DNA of 64,000 bases from Burkholderiales bacterium (GCA_015075645.1 JABTUF010000004.1:1-64000), one strand, 5' to 3'; counted from the stretch's first letter, positions 54,307-62,570 are shown. Numbers and translations: made by a program. The notes: generated by a model from the letters alone, not told the origin.

Positions 54307-55211
54307 ACGGCGTCGTCCTCGCGCGGCGGCTCGCGATCGGCGCGGCCGGCGCGGTGTTCATGGTGATCGTCGCGAGCGCGTGGCTGCGGCATTCGCTCGC
54401 CGGCCTCATGTGCGCCGACTGGCCTGCATGCTATGGCGTCGTCGATCCGCCGCAGGCGATCCCCGGGGCGTTCTTCGCGCGGCTCGTCCACCGCTTCGCG
54501 GCGTCCGCCGCGCTCATCATGGCCGCGCTCATCCCGTTCCTGGCGCTGCGTGCGCGGAGCGGGTTCGACGCCGAGCGGAGGCTGGCGTGGCTCGCGCTCG
54601 CGATCGCGCTCGGCCTCGCCGCACTGGGCATCGCGACGCCCGGCGCGCGCGTGCCGGCGATCGCGCTCGGCAATCTCGTCGGCGGCTTCGCGCTCCTCGC
54701 GACGCTCGTCGTACTCGCGGTGCGGATCGCCGGCATCCGGTCGTCCGGGAGCACGACGCTCGCGCTCATCGCGCTCCTCGTCGTCTTCGCACAAGTCGCG
54801 ACCGGCGGCATGATCGGCGCGCAGTACGCGCTCACCTCCTGTCCGGCGGCGTTCGATTGCCCGGGCGCCGATCTCGCCTCGGTCGCGGGGTCGGGCGCGC
54901 TCGATCCGCTGCGGCGGATCGAGGTGGTCGCGGGACGCGTCCGCCCGCCCGACGGCGCCGCGGCGCTCGTGGTGCTCCATCGCCTGCTCGCGATCGCCGC
55001 GCTCGCGACTTCGTTCGCGGCCGCGTGGTCGTTGCGCAGGCAGCGCGCGCTCGCCGGCGCGACGGTCCTGACGGCGCTCGGCGCGGCCGTGTCGGGGGCG
55101 GCGGCGGCCTTCGCGCAGCCCTCGCTCCCCGCCACGCTCGCGCACAACGCGTTCGCCGCGTTCCTCGTCGCCGCGCTCGCCGCGGCCGTGTTCCGCCGCC
55201 GTTCCGGTTGA
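54303..55211 (+). CDS. CtaA/COX15-like protein
   Basis: This 302-residue protein with about eight TM helices is related to heme A synthase but shorter and diverged from the copy at 42934. Recognisable parts are HSLAGLMCADWPACYGVVDP (a Cys pair typical of type 1 CtaA loops), LVHRFAASAALI, a later Cys pair in SCPAAFDCPG, VVLHRLLAIAAL and LAHNAFAAFLVAAL. Its GTG overlaps the stop of the heme-copper subunit (GTGA). It probably makes or delivers heme A for that subunit. Confidence 0.75.
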   Translation: MNGVVLARRLAIGAAGAVFMVIVASAWLRHSLAGLMCADWPACYGVVDPPQAIPGAFFARLVHRFAASAALIMAALIPFLALRARSGFDAERRLAWLALAIALGLAALGIATPGARVPAIALGNLVGGFALLATLVVLAVRIAGIRSSGSTTLALIALLVVFAQVATGGMIGAQYALTSCPAAFDCPGADLASVAGSGALDPLRRIEVVAGRVRPPDGAAALVVLHRLLAIAALATSFAAAWSLRRQRALAGATVLTALGAAVSGAAAAFAQPSLPATLAHNAFAAFLVAALAAAVFRRRSG

Positions 55212-55273
55212 CCGGCCGCGGCCCTCGCGTGTAGCGTGCGCCGCATGCTACACCCCGCCCCCGACGAGGAACG

Positions 55274-55660
55274 ATGATGGCCGCACGCAAGCCCGAGGAC
55301 GTCCACGCATTGTTCGGCCGGCACTTCGCCGCCGGTGACATGGACGCGCTTCTGTCGCTCTACGAGCCCACGGCGATTCTCGTCCCGCAGCCGGGCAAGG
55401 TCGCGCGCGGGCCTTCGGCGATCCGCGAGTCGCTCTCGGCGTTCCTCGCGATGAAGGGCACGTTCCGCTTCGAGTCGATCCGGACGCTGCAGGCCGACGA
55501 CATCGCGGTCGTCTTCGCGCGCTGGACGCTCGACGCGAAGGCGCCCGACGGCAGCCCGATCCACCTCGCGGGCGAAACCTCCGACGTCATCCGCCGCCAG
55601 CCGGATGGCTGCTGGCTCCTCGCGATCGACAGCCCCTTCGGTTCGGCCGGCGCTCCCTGA
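55274..55660 (+). CDS. SnoaL-like/DUF4440 small protein
   Basis: The 128-residue protein has the NTF2-like cone fold pattern: VHALFGRHFAAGDMDALLSL, YEPTAILVPQPG, then GPSAIRESLSAFLAM and a closing strand CWLLAIDSPFG. DUF4440/SgcJ-type proteins are small ligand-binding or isomerase-like proteins. A GAGGAA lies just before the start; a second ATG follows directly. It is not obviously part of the operon upstream. Confidence 0.8.
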   Translation: MMAARKPEDVHALFGRHFAAGDMDALLSLYEPTAILVPQPGKVARGPSAIRESLSAFLAMKGTFRFESIRTLQADDIAVVFARWTLDAKAPDGSPIHLAGETSDVIRRQPDGCWLLAIDSPFGSAGAP

Positions 55661-55731
55661 GCGACGTCGCGGCCGGGCTCGCGCCGCCACCCACGCCTCG
55701 AGCTGCCGGGCGCGAATCCGGCATCGGGGAG

Positions 55732-56532
55732 CTACGCGCGCACGGTGGTGTCCGGTACCCGAAGGCGCAATTGCGCGAGGAGCGCCGCGTCGATGCGCGC
55801 GCCGCGCGGTGCCGCGGCGACGAGCGCGGTGTCGGCGCAGCCGGTCGGACGGAACGGCTGCAGCACCCATTGCCGCACGAACAGCGCGGCGAGTTCATCG
55901 GCGAGTCGCAGCAGCGCATCGTCCGGCACGAGCGACGGATGCACGGTCGTGCGGATCTCGTGCGCGACGCCGGAATCGACGACGCGCCGCAGGCTCTCCG
56001 TCGCCGCGGCATCGCTGCCGGCGACGCCGGTGACCGCCGCGTATCCGCCCGAAGGCGCCTTCGCATCGAAGCCGATCCAGTCGACGAGCGGCAGGACCTC
56101 GGCCAGCCGGCGCGGGTACGCTCCGCCGGTGTGCAGCCCGATCGCGAATCCCCGATCGCGCACCTCGCCGATCGCGTCGTGCAGGCCAGCGTGCGCCGTC
56201 GGTTCGCCGCCCGAGAACACGACCGCATCGAGGAGGCCCCGTCGCCCGTCGAGCCAGCGCAGGATCGCGTCGAAGGCGATCTCGTGTTCGCCGCGCGAAG
56301 GCTGCAGGTGCGGGTTGTGGCAGTACCCGCAGCGCCACGGACATCCCTGCAGAAAGAGAACGGCCGAAAGCTTTCCAGGGAAATCGACCGCCGTGAACGG
56401 CACGAGCCCGCCGACCGGCAGCCGCGGCGAATCGCCGGCCGAAGAGCGTCGGCCTGAAGGCCGACCCACGAACGCACCGCCCGCGCGAGGCTCGGCCACC
56501 GCGTCGCGCGGGACCGGCGCCGCAACGGTCAC
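55732..56532 (-). CDS. nrdG: Anaerobic ribonucleotide reductase-activating protein NrdG
   Basis: This 266-residue radical SAM activase has PFTAVDFPGKLSAVLFLQGC, then the cluster motif CPWRCGYCHN and VVFSGGEPTAHAGL. It generates the glycyl radical on the class III reductase using SAM and a 4Fe-4S cluster. GTG start overlaps the glycyl-radical ORF stop. The first 40 residues are not conserved and include a REP palindrome translated in frame (56448-56469), so the true start may be further downstream. Confidence 0.9.
   Translation of the reverse strand: MTVAAPVPRDAVAEPRAGGAFVGRPSGRRSSAGDSPRLPVGGLVPFTAVDFPGKLSAVLFLQGCPWRCGYCHNPHLQPSRGEHEIAFDAILRWLDGRRGLLDAVVFSGGEPTAHAGLHDAIGEVRDRGFAIGLHTGGAYPRRLAEVLPLVDWIGFDAKAPSGGYAAVTGVAGSDAAATESLRRVVDSGVAHEIRTTVHPSLVPDDALLRLADELAALFVRQWVLQPFRPTGCADTALVAAAPRGARIDAALLAQLRLRVPDTTVRA
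56448..56469. repeat. REP palindrome inside the nrdG 5-prime region
   Basis: GTCGGCCTGAAGGCCGACC followed by CAC is a near copy of the units at 63228-63361. It lies within the open frame of nrdG and keeps it open. Confidence 0.75.
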
Positions 56533-56723
56533 AGGTGGCGCGTCGCGCACGACTCGCGGAAGAACCGCCGCTCCGCGTGCTCGCCCTTCTTGCCGATGTT
56601 GAACGACGCCACCGGTCGGTGGTAGCCCATCACGCGCGTCCACACCTCGCAGCGCTGCCGCTCGTCGTCGGTCAGCGTGATGCTCGCTTGCGCGATGCGG
56701 TGGAGTTCGGTCATGTCGTTCAT
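56529..56723 (-). CDS. nrdD: Separate glycyl-radical tail of anaerobic ribonucleotide reductase
   Basis: This 64-residue protein contains CEVWTRVMGYHRPVASFN and GKKGEHAERRFF. RVMGYHRP matches the glycyl-radical loop at the C-terminus of class III reductases, with the Gly before Tyr. The large NrdD upstream ends at its zinc-site region without this motif. The radical-bearing tail is therefore a separate protein here, 72 bp after the large subunit and coupled to nrdG. It would dock like the stand-alone glycyl-radical protein GrcA. Confidence 0.82.
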   Translation of the reverse strand: MNDMTELHRIAQASITLTDDERQRCEVWTRVMGYHRPVASFNIGKKGEHAERRFFRESCATRHL

Positions 56724-56795
56724 CGTGTCCTCCTGTCGGGTCGCGCCGGCGTCGGCCGGCTTCCTGTCGTGCCGCGGGCGACCGCGGCCTGTGGT

Positions 56796-58826
56796 TCACG
56801 CGGCGAGCCGCCGCCGCTTCTCCTCGAGCCGCTCGTCGTCGCAGCTCGGGCAGAATTCGTGCTCGCCGGCGAGATAGCCGTGGGTCGGGCAGATCGAGAA
56901 CGTCGGCGTCACGGTCAGGTACGGCAGCCGGAAGCGCTCGAGCGCCCGGCGCACCAGCGCCTTGCACGCGGCGGCCGACGAGATCCGCTCGTTCATGTAC
57001 AGGTGCAGCACGGTGCCGCCGGTGTACTTGCGCTGCAGTTCGTCCTGGCGCGCGAGCGCCTCGAACGGGTCGTCGGTGAAGCCGACCGGAAGCTGCGAGC
57101 TGTTCGTGTAGTAGGGCGTCGCCGGCGTGCCCGCCTGCAGGATGTCCGGCCAGCGCTTGCGGTCCTCCTTCGCGAACCGGTAGGTCGTCCCCTCGGCCGG
57201 CGTCGCCTCGAGGTTGTACATGTGGCCGGTCTCCTCCTGGAAGCCGCGGATGCGCTCGCGCAGGTGGTCGAGCAGGCGCAGCGCGAACGCGGTGCCCGCC
57301 TCGGTCGTGATGTCCTCGGCGTCGCGCGTGAAGTTGCGGATCATCTCGTTGATGCCGTTCACGCCGATGGTCGAGAAGTGGTTGCGCAGCGTCCCGAGCC
57401 AGCGCTTCGTGTACGGGAAGAGCCCCTGGTCGATCAGCCGCTGGATCAGCTTGCGCTTGACTTCCAGGCTGTCGCGCGCCCAGCCGAGCAACTCGTCGAG
57501 GCGGGCGTAGAGCGCCGCCTCGTCGCCGGCGTGGAGGTAGCCCAGGCGCGCGCAGTTGACGGTCACGACGCCGAGCGAACCGGTCTGCTCCGCGCTGCCG
57601 AAGAGCCCGTTGCCGCGCTTCAGGAGCTCGGTCAGGTCGAGCTGCAGCCGGCAGCACATCGAGCGGATCATGTTCGGCTTCAGCTCGGAGTTCAGGAAGT
57701 TCTGGAAGTACGGCAGCCCGTACTTGGCGGTCATCGCGAACAGCAGTTCGGCGTTCGGGTGGTCCCAGTCGAAGTCCGGCGTGACGTTGTAGGTCGGGAT
57801 CGGGAAGGTGAACACGCGCCCCTTCGCGTCGCCCTCGGTCATCACCTCGATGTAGGCGCGGTTGATCATGTCCATCTCGGCCTGGAGGTCGCCGTAGGTG
57901 AACGGCATCTCGCGGCCGGCGATCACCGGCACCTGCTCGCGCAGGTCGTCGGGACAGGTCCAGTCGAAGGTCAGGTTGGTGAACGGCGTCTGCGTGCCCC
58001 AGCGCGACGGCACGTTCAGGTTGTAGATCAACTCCTGGATGCACTGCTTGACTTCGTCGTAGGCCATCGCGTCGGCGCGGATGTAGGGCGCCATGTAGGT
58101 GTCGAACGAGCTGAACGCCTGCGCGCCGGCCCACTCGTTCTGCAGCGTGCCGAGGAAGTTCACGATCTGCCCGACCGCGCTCGACATGTGCTTCGGGGGG
58201 CCCGCCTCGACCTTGCCCGGCACGCCGTTCAGCCCCTCGAACAGGAGCCGGCGCAGCGACCAGCCGGCGCAGTAGCCGGCGAGCATGTCGAGGTCGTGGA
58301 TGTGGACGTCGCCCTCGCGGTGCGCGCGTCCGATCTCCGGCGAGTAGACGTGCGAGAGCCAGTAGTTCGCGACGACCTTCCCCGACACGTTGAGGATCAG
58401 CCCGCCGAGCGAGTAGCCCTGGTTGGCGTTCGCGTTGACGCGCCAGTCGCGCTGCTCGAGGTACTCGTCGATCGACGCCGCGACGTCGACGATCGTGCGC
58501 TTGTCCTCGCGCAGGCGCGCGTGGCGCTCGCGGTGGACGATGTAGGCGCGAGCGGTCTCGAACCAGCCTTCGGCGACGAGCGTCCGTTCGACGGCGTCCT
58601 GGATCGTCTCGATGCCGGGCGTGCCGCCGGCATCGTGCGCCGTGACGGCCCGAACGACGAGCGTGGTCAGCCGGGCCGCCTCGTCGGCGCGAAACTGCCC
58701 GGTCGCGGCGCCCGCGCGCTCGATCGCCGAGGCGATCTTCGAGGCGTCGAACGCCACGCGGCGCCCGTCGCGCTTGACGATGGCCTGCGGTGACGCGGCC
58801 GCTGCGGCCCCGGTCGGTGCGCTCAT
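56796..58826 (-). CDS. nrdD: Anaerobic ribonucleoside-triphosphate reductase large part NrdD
   Basis: The 676-residue class III reductase makes deoxyribonucleotides without oxygen. An ATP-cone opens the protein (IVKRDGRRVAFDASKIASAI). Conserved blocks include HIHDLDMLAGYCAGWSLRRL, NFLGTLQNEWAGAQAFSSFD and MIRSMCCRLQLDLTELLKRG. The C-terminal zinc-type region is CPTHGYLAGEHEFCPSC. The glycyl-radical motif is missing here and supplied by the next ORF. ATG 58826 is chosen over 58943, as it directly precedes the ATP-cone. An FNR-type box lies upstream. Confidence 0.93.
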   Translation of the reverse strand: MSAPTGAAAAASPQAIVKRDGRRVAFDASKIASAIERAGAATGQFRADEAARLTTLVVRAVTAHDAGGTPGIETIQDAVERTLVAEGWFETARAYIVHRERHARLREDKRTIVDVAASIDEYLEQRDWRVNANANQGYSLGGLILNVSGKVVANYWLSHVYSPEIGRAHREGDVHIHDLDMLAGYCAGWSLRRLLFEGLNGVPGKVEAGPPKHMSSAVGQIVNFLGTLQNEWAGAQAFSSFDTYMAPYIRADAMAYDEVKQCIQELIYNLNVPSRWGTQTPFTNLTFDWTCPDDLREQVPVIAGREMPFTYGDLQAEMDMINRAYIEVMTEGDAKGRVFTFPIPTYNVTPDFDWDHPNAELLFAMTAKYGLPYFQNFLNSELKPNMIRSMCCRLQLDLTELLKRGNGLFGSAEQTGSLGVVTVNCARLGYLHAGDEAALYARLDELLGWARDSLEVKRKLIQRLIDQGLFPYTKRWLGTLRNHFSTIGVNGINEMIRNFTRDAEDITTEAGTAFALRLLDHLRERIRGFQEETGHMYNLEATPAEGTTYRFAKEDRKRWPDILQAGTPATPYYTNSSQLPVGFTDDPFEALARQDELQRKYTGGTVLHLYMNERISSAAACKALVRRALERFRLPYLTVTPTFSICPTHGYLAGEHEFCPSCDDERLEEKRRRLAA

Positions 58827-58954
58827 CCTGCTTCCCCCTTGCCGGCGTCCGGCGGCGACAATCCCCGCCGGACCACCATCCCTTGTGGTCCGGGTCGAGC
58901 CTAGCCCCACGATGTTGGGGCGGCAACCGGGCCTCGGCGCCAACCCCCGAATTC

Positions 58955-58968
58955 TTGATCCGGGTCAA
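58955..58968. promoter_or_regulatory. FNR/DNR-type box between nrdD and the PCuAC gene
   Basis: TTGATCCGGGTCAA matches TTGAT-N4-RTCAA. It lies 129 bp before nrdD on the minus strand and 78 bp before the copper chaperone gene on the plus strand, so it could serve either. Control of nrdD by anaerobiosis is the natural reading. Confidence 0.75.
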
Positions 58969-59045
58969 GACTGCGCGGGACCGGACCATCATGGTTCTCG
59001 TTCGGCGCGGATCCGGCGGAAGTCCGGGTCCGATAGAATCGGCCG

Positions 59046-59522
59046 ATGCATCGCGCTACCGCCACCCGACTCTTCCCCCGCCTCGCGTTCGCCGCGCTGG
59101 CTTTCGCGTTCGCGCAGCCTGCACTGGCCCAGGTCGCGGTCCACGACCCCTGGGTCCGGGGCACCGTCCCGGCGCAGAAGTCGACCGGCGCGTTCATGCG
59201 GCTCGAGGCGTCCACCGACGCAGCGCTCGTCGGCGCGTCGTCGCCCGCCGCGGCCGTCGTCGAACTCCACGAGATGAAGCACGAGGGCGGAGTGATGCGC
59301 ATGTCCGCCGTGAAGCGCCTCGACCTTCCCGCCGGCCGGAGCGTCGTGCTGGAACCGGGGGGCTACCACGTGATGCTGATGGGACTGAAGGCGCAGGCGC
59401 GCGAAGGCGACAGGATCCCGGTCACGCTCACGTTCGAGGACAAGGCCGGCAAGCGCTTCACGATCGACGTGCAGGCGCCGGTGCGCGCGCTCACCGCCGG
59501 CGCGCCGCCGGCGAAGCACTGA
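59046..59522 (+). CDS. PCu(A)C periplasmic copper chaperone
   Basis: The 158-residue precursor has a signal peptide (LFPRLAFAALAFAFAQPALA) and the copper-binding motif of PCuAC proteins: LHEMKHEGGVMRM with His and Met, followed after a spacer by YHVMLMGLK. It delivers Cu(I) in the periplasm, often to the CuA site of heme-copper enzymes, in line with the subunit II gene at 44390. It is divergent from nrdD. Confidence 0.93.
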   Translation: MHRATATRLFPRLAFAALAFAFAQPALAQVAVHDPWVRGTVPAQKSTGAFMRLEASTDAALVGASSPAAAVVELHEMKHEGGVMRMSAVKRLDLPAGRSVVLEPGGYHVMLMGLKAQAREGDRIPVTLTFEDKAGKRFTIDVQAPVRALTAGAPPAKH

Positions 59523-59529
59523 TCGCATC

Positions 59530-59603
59530 AAAGGGGTCAGACTCGATTGTTCGACCCCCGCGATCGCTCCGATCAATTGCGATCGATCGAGTCTGACCCC
59601 TTT
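59530..59603. repeat. MITE-like hairpin element, copy 1
   Basis: Terminal inverted repeats AAAGGGGTCAGACTCGAT and ATCGAGTCTGACCCCTTT enclose a short GATCG-rich core, 74 bp in total. The element starts eight bases after the PCuAC stop. Its right portion contains a duplicated GATCGATCGA. The same ends occur at 60028-60092. Confidence 0.88.
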
Positions 59604-59714
59604 GCCCTTTTCCGCAAGAACCGCACGTCGCCGGCCGCACCGACGCAGCAGGATCGATGAGGCCGGAAACGATCGAGGCATCCCGCGGCCGATCCGTACC
59701 CGGCCGAAGCCGCT

Positions 59715-60029
59715 TCAGTCGACCGGGGACGCGAGGGGCTGTCCCTTCTCCACGACGTAGGTCGCGATGACCCGGGCGCCCTCCGGCCCGGCCTTGGCGT
59801 CGTGCACCGTACGCGCCGGAATGACGTAGGAGTCGCCCGCCTCGAGGAGCCTCGGCGGCTGGCCGTCGATCAGCATTTCTGCGCTGCCCTCGATCACGTA
59901 GCCCGACTCCACCCCCGGATGGACGTGGCGGCCGATCGACACGTTGGGGGCGATCACCGCCATGCCGATCACCGTCTCGTAGGCGGTGCCCGGGACGTCG
60001 AAGCGCTGCAGCGGGATCCGCTGTGTCAA
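59715..60029 (-). pseudogene. Cupin-domain protein truncated at its 5-prime end
   Basis: A 104-residue cupin remains: LQRFDVPGTAYETVIGMAVI, GRHVHPGVESGYVIEGSAEM, LLEAGDSYVIPARTVHDAKA and RVIATYVVEKGQPLASP. Related proteins usually start with a signal peptide and an ATG. Here the frame opens only with a TTG inside the terminal repeat of the hairpin element. The original start appears replaced by the element. The cupin core with its metal His residues is intact, so some product is still possible. Confidence 0.7.
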
Positions 60030-60092
60030 AGGGGTCAGACTCGATTGTTCGACCTCGCGCGATCGCTCGGATCAATCGAGTCTGACCCCTTT
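60028..60092. repeat. MITE-like hairpin element, copy 2
   Basis: It has the same inverted ends as copy 1 (AAAGGGGTCAGACTCGAT and ATCGAGTCTGACCCCTTT) in 65 bp, in the same orientation, with a shorter core. It lies exactly at the junction between the truncated cupin gene and an OsmC remnant. Confidence 0.9.
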
Positions 60093-60300
60093 ACTCCTCG
60101 ACGACAGCGTCCCCGCCGGCTACGAATCGATCTGGGTCGCCATGGACATCGAAAGAGACTGCAGCGACGAGGATTTGGCGGAACTCATCGCGTTCGCCCA
60201 ACGGCACTCGCCGGTGTGCAACACGATCTGCCGCCCCGTGCCCGTGACGGTCGAGCGCGTCGTTGCCCGGCGAGGGCAGGCCGAGGCGTGCGCGGCATGA
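60093..60300 (+). pseudogene. OsmC family C-terminal remnant
   Basis: The plus-strand frame after the hairpin element reads GYESIWVAMDIERDCSDEDL and then AELIAFAQRHSPVCNTICRP. The SPVCNT motif is the second redox Cys of OsmC/Ohr-type peroxidases. The N-terminal half with the first Cys is missing, and the frame upstream runs only through the repeat. This is a gene fragment left by a rearrangement at the element. Confidence 0.75.
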
Positions 60301-60490
60301 CCCGCCTCCCCGATCCGGCGAGTCCCGCAGGTCGGCGAGGCTTGCCATGTGCCGATCATCGAATTGCGTGGATCCTCACTCCACTTGTCCTATCATGACC
60401 CGCGCGTTGCGTTTGTCCGCGCGCCGGCCGGCGCGAACGCGGCGTGGCGCCGCACATGAGCGCGGTTCTTCCCCGGCAGAGGAGGCCATC

Positions 60491-61588
60491 GTGGGTGCAG
60501 CAGGCAGGTTGACCATCCGCAATCTCGCCGTGCGCGCCGTGGACGTGCCGATGCGGCGGCCGCTGCAGACGAGCAACGGCTCCGTCCGCACCGCGCCGCT
60601 CGCGCTGATCGACCTGCACACCGACGAAGGCATCACGGGACGGACCTACCTGTTCTGCTACACGCCGCTCGTGCTGAAGCCGGTGTGCGACCTGCTCGCC
60701 AACCTTGGGCCGGTGCTCGCCGGGTGTTCCGCGGCGCCGCTCGAGATCAGCCGGCTGCTCGGCGCGCGATTCCGCCTGCTGGGCACGACCGGCGTCGTCG
60801 GCATGGCGCTCGCCGGCATCGACATGGCGGCGTGGGACGCGCTCGCGAAGGCCGGGCAACAGCCGCTGGCGCGCGCGCTCGGCGCCGATCCGGTGCCCGT
60901 TCCGGCCTACAACAGTTGCGGCCTGGGACTCATCGGCGCCGACGCCGCGCCCGCCGAGGCCGAGGCACTGGCCGGCGCGGGGTTCGCGGCGATCAAGGTG
61001 CGCCTTGGGTACCCCGACCTCGCCACTGATCTCGCGGTCGTTCGCGCCGTCCGGTCCGCGATCGGTGGCGGAGTTCGCCTGATGTCGGACTACAACCAGG
61101 CGTTGTCGGTCGCCGAGGCCGAACTTCGCGTGCGCGCGCTCGCGGACGAGGGACTCGAATGGATCGAGGAACCGTGCCTCGCGCACGACTACCGCGGCTA
61201 CGCCCGGGTCCGCGCGCGATCGACCTGTCCGATCCAGATGGGCGAGAACTGGTGGGGGCCGGGCGAGATGGCGGCGAGCCTCGACGCCGGTGCCTCGGAT
61301 CTCGGCATGCCCGACGCGATGAAGATCGGCGGCGTCAGCGGCTGGATGCAGGCGGCGTCGCTCGCGGACGCCGCGGGCATGCCGATCTCGACGCATTTGT
61401 TCCCGGAGGTCAGCGTGCACCTGATGGCCGCGACGCCGACCCGGCACTGGCTGGAGTTCGTCGACTGGGCGTCGCCGATCCTCGCGGAGCCGCTGGAGAT
61501 CCGCGACGGCATGGCCCGCGCGCGCGAGATCGCGGGGACGGGCATCGAGTGGAACGAAGCCGCCGTCAGAGGGTTGCTCGCGCACTGA
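60491..61588 (+). CDS. Mandelate racemase/muconate lactonising family enzyme
   Basis: This 365-residue enolase-superfamily enzyme has the N-terminal capping domain and a barrel with visible catalytic groups: Lys-x-Arg in AAIKVRLGYP, Asp in MSDYNQALS, Glu in EWIEEPCLAH, Glu in MGENWWGPGE, and the general-base His in ISTHLFPEVS. It abstracts the alpha-proton of a carboxylate. The pattern fits the mandelate racemase subgroup; the substrate is open. GTG 60491 follows AGAGGAGG by seven bases. Confidence 0.9.
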   Translation: MGAAGRLTIRNLAVRAVDVPMRRPLQTSNGSVRTAPLALIDLHTDEGITGRTYLFCYTPLVLKPVCDLLANLGPVLAGCSAAPLEISRLLGARFRLLGTTGVVGMALAGIDMAAWDALAKAGQQPLARALGADPVPVPAYNSCGLGLIGADAAPAEAEALAGAGFAAIKVRLGYPDLATDLAVVRAVRSAIGGGVRLMSDYNQALSVAEAELRVRALADEGLEWIEEPCLAHDYRGYARVRARSTCPIQMGENWWGPGEMAASLDAGASDLGMPDAMKIGGVSGWMQAASLADAAGMPISTHLFPEVSVHLMAATPTRHWLEFVDWASPILAEPLEIRDGMARAREIAGTGIEWNEAAVRGLLAH

Positions 61589-61619
61589 CGGCCGGTCGCT
61601 TCCCCGCGCGCGAGCGACG

Positions 61620-62285
61620 TCAGCGCGCGGTGGAGCCCGGCGGCTTCGCCTTGTCGGGGAAGAACATCCGGTTCGCGCGCTCCGGGAACATCCGGAACCA
61701 CACGGTCGCGCCGCAGTAGACGATCACGATCAGCGCGCCGCCGAACCGCTCGCCGAGGAAGCTCGCGACGCCGAGGAACACGACGCCCAGCACGACGACC
61801 CAGCGCGCGACGAGGAACTGGAACTCGCGCTTCAGCACCGCGTCGTCGTCGCTGCGCTCGCCCAGCATGCGGTGCATCGAGACCAGCGACCAGGCCGATC
61901 CGGCGGCCTGCGCCGCGAGCGCGCCCTGGAAGCCGCGGTCGAGCCACGGCTTCGAGAGCGCCCACGCACCCTCGCCCAGCATCAGCACCATCGGGCCGAC
62001 GAGGATCGCCGTGAGGAGCGTGCCCAGGAAGAGCGCGGCGAAGCCGAGCTTGGCGACGCGCACGACGCCGCGATCCGGCGAGTTGGCCTCGGTGATGTGC
62101 TCCATCACCAGCCACACCAGCGCGAAGGTCGCGAGCGCGGTGTCGACCGCGTAGAGCGCGACCAGCGAGGGCGGCGACCAGCCGAGGAACAGCATCCCGG
62201 CGATCGGCGCCACGTTCGCCGCGATGAGTGGCAGCAGGTCGACGCGCTCGGGCTTCGTCGGAGCAACCACCGCGGGTTCGGTCAT
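61620..62285 (-). CDS. Membrane protein, DUF6498-like
   Basis: The 221-residue protein has five or six hydrophobic segments, beginning LPLIAANVAPIAGMLFLGW. Others are FAALFLGTLLTAILVGPMVL and WVVVLGVVFLGVASFLGERF. The short basic N- and C-termini and the FGGALIVIVYCGATVWFRMF end fit DUF6498 proteins of unknown role. ATG 62285 is the start nearest the first TM; a longer frame begins at 62429. Confidence 0.65.
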   Translation of the reverse strand: MTEPAVVAPTKPERVDLLPLIAANVAPIAGMLFLGWSPPSLVALYAVDTALATFALVWLVMEHITEANSPDRGVVRVAKLGFAALFLGTLLTAILVGPMVLMLGEGAWALSKPWLDRGFQGALAAQAAGSAWSLVSMHRMLGERSDDDAVLKREFQFLVARWVVVLGVVFLGVASFLGERFGGALIVIVYCGATVWFRMFPERANRMFFPDKAKPPGSTAR

Positions 62286-62570
62286 CGCCGGCAGTTCCGT
62301 CGAAGCATCGGCGCGACGATACGCCGGCTCGGCCGCGGGGTCGATACCCGGTCCGACCGCGTTCGGGTCATTCCGGTGGATGAACTGCATTGCCGCCGAT
62401 GTCCGCTGGATCGCGACCAGGCGGCGCAACCCCGAAGGTCGCCAGCCTCAGGCAGCCTCCGGACCGTCTCGCGATCGGAGCCAGCCCTCAGGTACGCCGC
62501 TGGCGAAACCGGTTGCAATCCTCGCCGCCGCCGGGACAATCCAGTCCACCCCTCCTCCCGCGCCGCTTCG

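Noticed and set aside
60091-60359. Two small minus-strand frames (about 80 codons) over the OsmC remnant
   Set aside because: The plus strand carries recognisable OsmC residues, and the minus frames have no domain or ribosome site.
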